From a virus, in the IMG/VR virus record IMGVR_UViG_3300033153_011099, positions 1 to 23,636 of that record: DNA of 23,636 nucleotides. One strand, 5' to 3'. Below the pieces are notes generated by a model. The model ran no database searches. It was not told the DNA's origin and saw only the letters and a program-made list of their open reading frames with translations. Position numbers and translations under genes: made by a program. Shown here piece by piece: positions 18,948 to 23,636 of this stretch (the stretch's first letter is position 1; each line of letters opens with the position of its first letter).

Positions 18948-19060
18948 AAAACATAGACATCCTAACAAAAACAGATGTAAGAGATATGATAATAAACGAA
19001 ATAAGAAAAGCAGATAAATTAATTTCAAGATTAGATTTTAAGGAAATTATTAAAAGTTAA
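18944..19060 (+). CDS. Small hypothetical protein
   Basis: 38 aa, MKNIDILTKTDVRDMIINEI followed by a helical charged tail. Starts with an ATGA overlap. No recognised family. Confidence 0.4.
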   Translation: MKNIDILTKTDVRDMIINEIRKADKLISRLDFKEIIKS

Positions 19061-19109
19061 GAAAATAAAGGAATTTACGATAAAATGGATAAATTAAGAA
19101 GGAGATTAA

Positions 19110-20102
19110 ATGAACTTGAAAAACAAAAAAGCAGAATCTAATACAGGAGTAATATTAGGAATAATTGGAGTTATAGTATTTATAATCTTAGTTGTAGTTG
19201 GATTAATAATTGCATCACAAAAAGGTTTATTTAATAAAGAGCCAGAAGTACAAACATCAACTTTAAAATTATATTTAAAGGCAATAGATTCTAAAACAAG
19301 GGAATCAATAGATGCAAAATATACTTTAGATTATACAGCAAACGGAAAGCCAATAATATTCTCACAAGGAGAATTAAAAAAAGATATTTTCACAGAAATT
19401 GAAAATGTATCAACTAATAATATTATTCATGCACATGTTTATGGAGATAATTATTATATGATTAAAGCATTAAAACAATTTATGCCACAAGAAATACAAA
19501 TGAATGTTTCGAAATTCATTGTTGAATTAATAAAAATCGGAGATATAAGTACAACTCATTCTGGAAATTTAAATAGTGATTCAACAAATATAATTAACTT
19601 AAATCTATCTTCGGTTGGCTGGTTCTATAAACCAAAAATATGTGTTGCATGGACTCCTGGAATAATTTCAGTAAATAAACAAAATAACTTTTTAATTTGT
19701 GAAACTGGACTTTGGCTAAACTGGAGCGAATATAATTTAGAAAAAAATGAATATACTTATTATGAAAATAATTACTTTAGATGCGGAGAAGATTGGTTAG
19801 AAAGATGTGAATATGTAAATAATAATCAATGCAGAGTGTATGATTCGCAAGTCCCTTATCGTTATCTTGGGCTTGTAGATGCTTGTATTTATGTTGGAAA
19901 AAGTTTAAACAATAATTCAATAAATATTCCTTTAGAAATAAGAACAGGAGCTTTAAACTCATTTGATGAAATAACTTTGTATATAATGGACTCTGACAGA
20001 AGATGGAATCCAACAGAAAATATGTTTACTTGGATGACTGAAGATTTTGAAGGAAATAATTTAGGAAATAAGGAGGATTTGGTTTATAAGATAAATATAT
20101 AA
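19110..20102 (+). CDS. Anchored extracellular protein, candidate structural protein
   Basis: 330 aa. A basic start (NLKNKKAES) and one hydrophobic helix (about 13-35) anchor a large outer domain. It is beta-rich, with a Tyr/Trp/Asn-rich C-terminal half (WLNWSEYNLEKNEYTYYENN) holding Cys in RCGEDW, RCEY, QCRVY and DACIY that look paired. The pattern near 50-170 (LKLYLKAIDSKTRESIDAKYTL) resembles an Ig-like or carboxypeptidase-regulatory-like strand order, uncertain. AGAAGGAG lies about 6 bases upstream: a strong ribosome site. Possible minor virion or adhesion protein. Confidence 0.6.
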   Translation: MNLKNKKAESNTGVILGIIGVIVFIILVVVGLIIASQKGLFNKEPEVQTSTLKLYLKAIDSKTRESIDAKYTLDYTANGKPIIFSQGELKKDIFTEIENVSTNNIIHAHVYGDNYYMIKALKQFMPQEIQMNVSKFIVELIKIGDISTTHSGNLNSDSTNIINLNLSSVGWFYKPKICVAWTPGIISVNKQNNFLICETGLWLNWSEYNLEKNEYTYYENNYFRCGEDWLERCEYVNNNQCRVYDSQVPYRYLGLVDACIYVGKSLNNNSINIPLEIRTGALNSFDEITLYIMDSDRRWNPTENMFTWMTEDFEGNNLGNKEDLVYKINI

Positions 20103-20111
20103 AAAAACAAA

Positions 20112-20324
20112 ATGTCAACAAACAATCAACTTGTCATATTGAAAGAGAAAGATTTTGAAGTACATGAAAATTATTGTGCCGATAATGATTTTGAATCATC
20201 AAAAGAAACTTTACTAAAAAAATTCAAAACATTAAAAGAAGCAATTAAATTCGCAAATGAATATTGTAATGAATATCCTTATGTTGAATATGGTTATTAT
20301 ATTGATGATGAATGTTTAAATTAA
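20112..20324 (+). CDS. Hypothetical acidic protein
   Basis: 70 aa; strands and one helix (KKFKTLKEAIKFANEYC), Tyr- and Asp-rich C-terminus. No motif recognised. Lies 9 bases after the preceding gene. Confidence 0.5.
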   Translation: MSTNNQLVILKEKDFEVHENYCADNDFESSKETLLKKFKTLKEAIKFANEYCNEYPYVEYGYYIDDECLN

Positions 20325-20325
20325 A

Positions 20326-20457
20326 ATGAAAAATTACAAAATAGCAATGAGAATATTAAAAGAATTTACCTTAAATTATAAAAAACAATATCCAAAAGAA
20401 GTTCCAAATATGGGTTTGATTGTGAATATTATGGCGGATGAGGTTTATGGAAAATAA
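20326..20457 (+). CDS. Small hypothetical protein
   Basis: 43 aa, basic first half, MKNYKIAMRILKEFTLNYKK, then PNMGLIVNIMADEVYGK. Starts one base after the previous stop. Unknown function. Confidence 0.4.
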   Translation: MKNYKIAMRILKEFTLNYKKQYPKEVPNMGLIVNIMADEVYGK

Positions 20458-20458
20458 T

Positions 20459-20668
20459 ATGCAAAAAATACAATTCAAAAGAAATTTAATGAAATCAATT
20501 ATCTCAGCTTTGATTATATCAGGAGTTTTACTAAAACAAGATTCTAAATTATTTATAGCAGTTTTCATAATGGCTTTTGTTGGATGTATGATTGGGAGTA
20601 ATTTTATTGATATAATTTGTAAATATCTTGAATTAAAAAAAGAATTGAAAAATGGAACTAGAAAATAA
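20459..20668 (+). CDS. Two-helix small membrane protein
   Basis: 69 aa from the ATG just after the previous stop; in-frame ATGs at 20438 and 20447 would add 7 or 4 residues and overlap that gene. Hydrophobic helices at about 12-24 and 31-52, then a charged tail. No family. Confidence 0.55.
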   Translation: MQKIQFKRNLMKSIISALIISGVLLKQDSKLFIAVFIMAFVGCMIGSNFIDIICKYLELKKELKNGTRK

Positions 20669-20828
20669 AATAATACACTTGATGATTTTAATACAATCAA
20701 TATTTATATTTTTGATATTTTCATTAATTTATTTAACTGGAAGAGTAGTATTCGTTTTTGCATTGTTTCTTATACCTTTAAGTTGGATTAGTTATTGGTT
20801 ATATGGAGAAAGATTATGGAAAAATTAA
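20652..20828 (+). CDS. Two-helix small membrane protein
   Basis: 58 aa, helices at about 9-29 and 31-50 with Arg between them. Overlaps the previous gene by 17 bases in another frame. Unknown function. Confidence 0.5.
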   Translation: MELENKIIHLMILIQSIFIFLIFSLIYLTGRVVFVFALFLIPLSWISYWLYGERLWKN

Positions 20829-20845
20829 AAAAGAAAGGGGATTAT

Positions 20846-21004
20846 ATGAAAAACATAACTAAAACAATAATTTTATTTGCATTAGGATTATTATTAGGAG
20901 CATATATAATAATGTTCATAACAACAGGAAATTTATTAAATCTCTTTGGAATATTTATTGCTATAGGATTATCTGCAATTTTATGGAGAAAAAATGTTAA
21001 ATAA
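20846..21004 (+). CDS. Two-helix small membrane protein
   Basis: 52 aa from ATG 20846, chosen because AAAGGGG lies 5 bases upstream; a frame opening at 20795 overlaps the previous gene. Helices at about 8-26 and 30-46. Gly-rich first helix (FALGLLLGAY). Function unknown. Confidence 0.55.
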   Translation: MKNITKTIILFALGLLLGAYIIMFITTGNLLNLFGIFIAIGLSAILWRKNVK

Positions 21005-21158
21005 AGAACAATTAATTGAAAAAAATAAGGAATTAAATAAAGAATTAAATGAAAGAAGAAAGGTAGAAAAGATTAATTCTTGGATAAAGATAATTGGTTG
21101 TTCAATATTACTGGTTATAATAACTTTTGGGTTAATTAAAAAATTAGGATGGATTTAA
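20994..21158 (+). CDS. Small tail-anchored membrane protein
   Basis: 54 aa: charged helix with repeated KELNKELNE, then one hydrophobic helix (about 31-48). Orientation suggests a cytoplasmic helix tethered to the membrane. Starts inside the previous gene and stops one base before the next. Confidence 0.5.
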   Translation: MLNKEQLIEKNKELNKELNERRKVEKINSWIKIIGCSILLVIITFGLIKKLGWI

Positions 21159-21159
21159 A

Positions 21160-21687
21160 ATGGAACAAGAATTTAATATAGATGAATTTGAAGAAGAAGA
21201 AAAGAAGAATCGATTAGGAACAATAATCTTAATCTTAATCTTAATAATAATAACAATAATCTGCGTCATCTTTTACATAAAATATTATATGATTCAGGAT
21301 TATGATAACTTTGATAAAATAAACAATTCAGAAGAATCAGAAGAAATAGGAATAACAGAAGAAAGCATAGTTGAAGATTGTAAAGATAAAAAATTAAAAG
21401 CAACTGCAAATTGCTTGGCAAAAAATATAAAGAAAATATATAAATTTACTTCGACTGATGATGATATTGCAAAAAATATGACTTTTGAAGAGATTAAGGA
21501 AGTTGGAACAGATTGCACAGGGTGGGCATATTTGTATTTACGACTCGCAAAAAAATTAGAATATGATGCCTCAACAATAAGAATAGATAGTGATGGAAAA
21601 GCCCACAGGACAATGATAATAAATAATAAAGAAGGATTTTGTGTAATCAATTTTAAACATGTCGAGTGTTTTATGAATAAAAGATAA
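21160..21687 (+). CDS. Membrane-anchored transglutaminase-like cysteine enzyme
   Basis: 175 aa. An acidic N-terminus, one hydrophobic helix (about 20-40) and an outer domain. EVGTDCTGWAYLYLRLAKKL (114-133) matches the GDCxxxA helix of transglutaminase-like and related cysteine hydrolases with Cys119 as nucleophile; His149 in KAHRTMI and Asn164 in CVINF could complete the triad. Extra Cys at 74, 85, 161 and 170. Such enzymes cut or cross-link proteins; a role in surface processing or entry is conceivable. Very small for the fold, so the assignment is tentative. Confidence 0.6.
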   Translation: MEQEFNIDEFEEEEKKNRLGTIILILILIIITIICVIFYIKYYMIQDYDNFDKINNSEESEEIGITEESIVEDCKDKKLKATANCLAKNIKKIYKFTSTDDDIAKNMTFEEIKEVGTDCTGWAYLYLRLAKKLEYDASTIRIDSDGKAHRTMIINNKEGFCVINFKHVECFMNKR

Positions 21688-21688
21688 T

Positions 21689-21721
21689 CTGAACAAAAAT
21701 TCAAAAAGATAATTTTAAATA
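21689..21721 (+). promoter_or_regulatory. Promoter with shared upstream element (copy A)
   Basis: A 21-base element (21689-21709, starting CTGAACAAAAATTC) lies 4 bases before TTTAAATA (21714-21721). The same 21 bases occur at 23348-23368 in the same position relative to another TATA box. Likely a binding site for a shared activator or repressor. Confidence 0.6.
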
Positions 21722-21780
21722 GTTTAATGAATTATACTAAATTAACTAATAAGATGAAAAACAAAAAGGGAAATTAAAAA

Positions 21781-21960
21781 ATGGGATTCATAAAAAGCAT
21801 ATTAATCTTAGCAGGAATTTTAGCTTTAATTTGGATAGGGGTTGGAATTTATATTGGCTATTTTACTGAACATATGGCAGATATTCCAAGATTTCAAATA
21901 GTATTAGAATCCCCAATTCATGCTTGGCATATAATTAAAGATTATGTGACTAGTATATAA
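21781..21960 (+). CDS. Small single-helix membrane protein
   Basis: 59 aa; N-terminal helix (about 5-27, Gly-containing IWIGVGIYIGYF), then a short outer or inner tail with SPIHAWHIIKDYV. First gene behind promoter copy A; AAAGGG lies about 11 bases upstream. No family. Confidence 0.55.
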   Translation: MGFIKSILILAGILALIWIGVGIYIGYFTEHMADIPRFQIVLESPIHAWHIIKDYVTSI

Positions 21961-21975
21961 AAAAGGAATTAAACA

Positions 21976-22992
21976 ATGTCATTAACTAGAAACAAATGGA
22001 TAAGAAAAGAAATTATGGAGATAATTTTATATTTATTTATAGGGATAACTATGCTTATTATCTTGCCTTTAATGGGGGGATTCAGTTTTAGAGGTTTTGA
22101 AGAATCTCTAGTTTCTGGACTTATAAATATTTCAGATTATCTTGGAACTTATTTAGTATATGTATTTTTTATAATAGGCAGTCTATTTTTGGTTATTTTT
22201 CCAATAGCAAATTTATTAACAATAAGAAAAGGTGAACATCCAGCAACTCAAGAAAATCCAAAATGGTATAGAATATTTTCAGTAAGTTTAATCTTTAATC
22301 CAGAAGATGGTGCTTTATGGCATATTTCAGAAGCATTGGGTTTTAAAGGTGAAAAGAATTTAATGAGATGGTCTACAAATATTTTTCGGGTAACAATAAT
22401 TTTTATTTTAGTCTTTGGATTATTAGGAATTTTACAAGTACAAAATCCTAATTTAAATGTTGTGGGTGTCCCAAGTGGGGGTGCAGTAGAACAACAAATA
22501 ACTCCAACTTCAGACATTATTTTTGGAAGCTCAATTCCTTCATTTTCAGAAAATGGTGTTTTATTATTTGTTTCATTTTTCCTTTTAGGAATAACTGCAT
22601 TTCTATGTGCAAGATTTATTAGGGATAAAAAAATAGCATTATTAACATATTTTATTGTTGGAATTTTATTTATATCTTTAATGATGGCATTTTCTTGGGG
22701 ATCTATCCACGGTGTGGTTTACGGTTCGTCAGAGGCTAAGATGTTAGCTACTCAAATCTTCGGTGGATTAGGTTTTATATTAACACTACTTTTTGGAATC
22801 GGAATAATCTGGATGATTTGGCACTTTTTCAATAATTTCTTCATTAAACTAACAGAATTCGTAACAATGAAAGAAGATATAATATTAATTGCATTAGTTA
22901 TCTGGGGAATATTATTTTTAGTTTATATCATAGCAGAATTCCTATTTTGGAGACGCAGAAAAAAGAAAAGACAAAATTCAATATCAGAATAA
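21976..22992 (+). CDS. Seven-helix integral membrane protein
   Basis: 338 aa with hydrophobic helices at about 14-33, 57-82, 136-154, 193-212, 219-240, 261-287 and 301-324, and a basic tail (WRRRKKKRQ) that should stay inside. The loop 83-135 is amphipathic with Trp residues; the loop 155-192 is polar and Pro/Ser-rich. No family recognised. AAGGAAT lies about 9 bases upstream. Largest membrane protein of the arm; could be a transporter-like or virion membrane protein. Confidence 0.65.
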   Translation: MSLTRNKWIRKEIMEIILYLFIGITMLIILPLMGGFSFRGFEESLVSGLINISDYLGTYLVYVFFIIGSLFLVIFPIANLLTIRKGEHPATQENPKWYRIFSVSLIFNPEDGALWHISEALGFKGEKNLMRWSTNIFRVTIIFILVFGLLGILQVQNPNLNVVGVPSGGAVEQQITPTSDIIFGSSIPSFSENGVLLFVSFFLLGITAFLCARFIRDKKIALLTYFIVGILFISLMMAFSWGSIHGVVYGSSEAKMLATQIFGGLGFILTLLFGIGIIWMIWHFFNNFFIKLTEFVTMKEDIILIALVIWGILFLVYIIAEFLFWRRRKKKRQNSISE

Positions 22993-22995
22993 AAT

Positions 22996-23346
22996 ATGAA
23001 ATCCAAAAAAGCTAAATTATTTATTGCAATTTTGTTATTAATATTATTCTTAATTTTAGGAGGAACATATACTTTTTTATCTTATGATTTTTTAGTTAAA
23101 TTAGGAATCGCTTTTGGATTTTCAAGTTTAACTTTAAAAATTATTGGAATTAGTTTATTGGTTCTCGGAGTAATTTTATTTTTATTAACTTTATTGACAG
23201 ATTTTTTAAAAAAAGTAAATAAAGTAGGAAAAAAATATTGGTATTTCTTAGTCCTTTTTGACATTTTTAAGTGGATAATTATTGTTATTTTAGGATTTAT
23301 AATATTATATAATGGAACACAAGTTACTCAATCTCTTTTAGGATAA
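22996..23346 (+). CDS. Three-helix membrane protein
   Basis: 116 aa with helices at about 7-28, 47-68 and 83-105. Starts three bases after the previous stop, so it is probably co-transcribed with the seven-helix protein and the 59-aa protein. Unknown function. Confidence 0.6.
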   Translation: MKSKKAKLFIAILLLILFLILGGTYTFLSYDFLVKLGIAFGFSSLTLKIIGISLLVLGVILFLLTLLTDFLKKVNKVGKKYWYFLVLFDIFKWIIIVILGFIILYNGTQVTQSLLG

Positions 23347-23347
23347 A

Positions 23348-23381
23348 CTGAACAAAAATTCAAAAAGAAAACATTTAAATA
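23348..23381 (+). promoter_or_regulatory. Promoter with shared upstream element (copy B)
   Basis: Second copy of the 21-base element (23348-23368), 5 bases before TTTAAATA (23374-23381). The ATG at 23403 follows 21 bases after the TATA box, so this transcript is leaderless. Confidence 0.6.
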
Positions 23382-23402
23382 CTTTAATAACTTAATAAGA
23401 AA

Positions 23403-23636
23403 ATGAAAAAACCAATGATGATTTTGATTGGAGTAATTGTTTTAGCTTTAATTGTCGGAGGAATCTATTTCTTTACAACTTATACACCTTCTGGAGATAC
23501 AACAAACGGCTACTGGAACTCTGCAACTCAAGAATGCTGGATTTCTGAAAACCAGCCACCAGGAGAATCATATCCAACTGGAGATGAATCAATGTTTGTA
23601 TCTTGCTGTTTTAATCAAGAAGGAGACCAAGTAGAT
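23403..23636 (+). CDS. Anchored extracellular protein, 5' part only
   Basis: 78 residues before the window ends, with no stop. MKKPMM is followed by a hydrophobic helix (ILIGVIVLALIVGGIYFF) almost the same as that of the protein at 11186. The outer part is polar with TNGYWNSATQECWIS and SCCFNQEG, so disulfides are likely. Codon choice becomes less A-biased (AAC, GGC, TAC, TTC), suggesting high expression. Own leaderless promoter with the shared element. Probably another surface or virion protein. Confidence 0.65.
   Translation, partial: MKKPMMILIGVIVLALIVGGIYFFTTYTPSGDTTNGYWNSATQECWISENQPPGESYPTGDESMFVSCCFNQEGDQVD

Noticed and set aside
19085-19141. 18-aa frame MDKLRRRLNELEKQKSRI
   Set aside because: It overlaps the start and ribosome site of the 19110 gene in another frame and is too short to support.
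21224-21245. Short direct repeat of ATCTTA in the transmembrane segment of the 21160 gene
   Set aside because: Encodes alternating Leu/Ile in a membrane helix; low complexity is expected there.
21754-21777. MKNKKGN mini-frame just after promoter copy A, resembling a class III signal start
   Set aside because: Seven codons and then stop; may be a remnant of a lost secreted protein or chance, with no way to tell from one sequence.
1-23636. CRISPR arrays, rRNA and tRNA genes, and a long terminal repeat
   Set aside because: No regularly spaced repeats with unique spacers, no conserved rRNA segments, no foldable tRNA and no long repeat shared by the window ends were found by reading.

Overview
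This is a strongly AT-rich archaeal accessory sequence, most likely part of a virus or plasmid (possibly integrated) of a DPANN-type archaeon. The archaeal reading rests on three things seen here. TTTAAATA-type TATA boxes lie about 22-28 nt upstream of several start codons, giving leaderless or nearly leaderless transcripts. Several secreted proteins begin with class III-like signals of the form MKNKKxQ followed by one hydrophobic helix. There are no recognisable bacterial -35/-10 promoters. The genes are tightly packed, with many ATGA or TAATG overlaps and many proteins under 80 aa.

Layout: positions 1-9928 are almost wholly minus strand, and 10025-23636 are almost wholly plus strand, with a divergent promoter between them. 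The left arm handles DNA and information. Reading from the divergent promoter it carries three zinc-ribbon proteins, an intact phage-type adenine methyltransferase, a protein resembling ribosomal protein uL29, an SPPY-type DNA methyltransferase interrupted by an intein with a LAGLIDADG endonuclease, a second phage-type methyltransferase whose catalytic NPPY has become HPLF, and a PD-(D/E)XK-like nuclease. A second unit holds a HerA/FtsK-like ATPase fused to a C-terminal HTH, plus two unknown proteins. A third holds a 57-aa protein, a basic protein, a short serine recombinase and a membrane-anchored HExxH protein.

The right arm looks like the envelope or virion side. It has multi-spanning membrane proteins, single-helix anchored extracellular proteins (one probably abundant), a transglutaminase-like membrane protein, a protein with six N-glycosylation sequons, small zinc ribbons, two HTH/RHH regulators and a nuclease carrying 13 NUMOD3-type repeats. 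A lone minus-strand gene (10675-11016) sits divergently from the probable major surface protein.

A complete 2423-bp transposon (12413-14835) is inserted in the right arm. It has 25-bp perfect terminal inverted repeats and an 8-bp target duplication. It carries an IS6/IS240-like transposase, a ribbon-helix-helix protein, a DNA methyltransferase with a perfect 3 x 21 bp in-frame repeat, and a small unknown protein, apparently as one operon behind a promoter flanked by two near-identical palindromic operators. It landed at the extreme 3' end of a zinc-ribbon gene, so the target gene probably still works.

No replication initiator, polymerase or recognisable capsid protein was identified, so virus versus plasmid stays open. 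All function calls come from reading motifs by eye.
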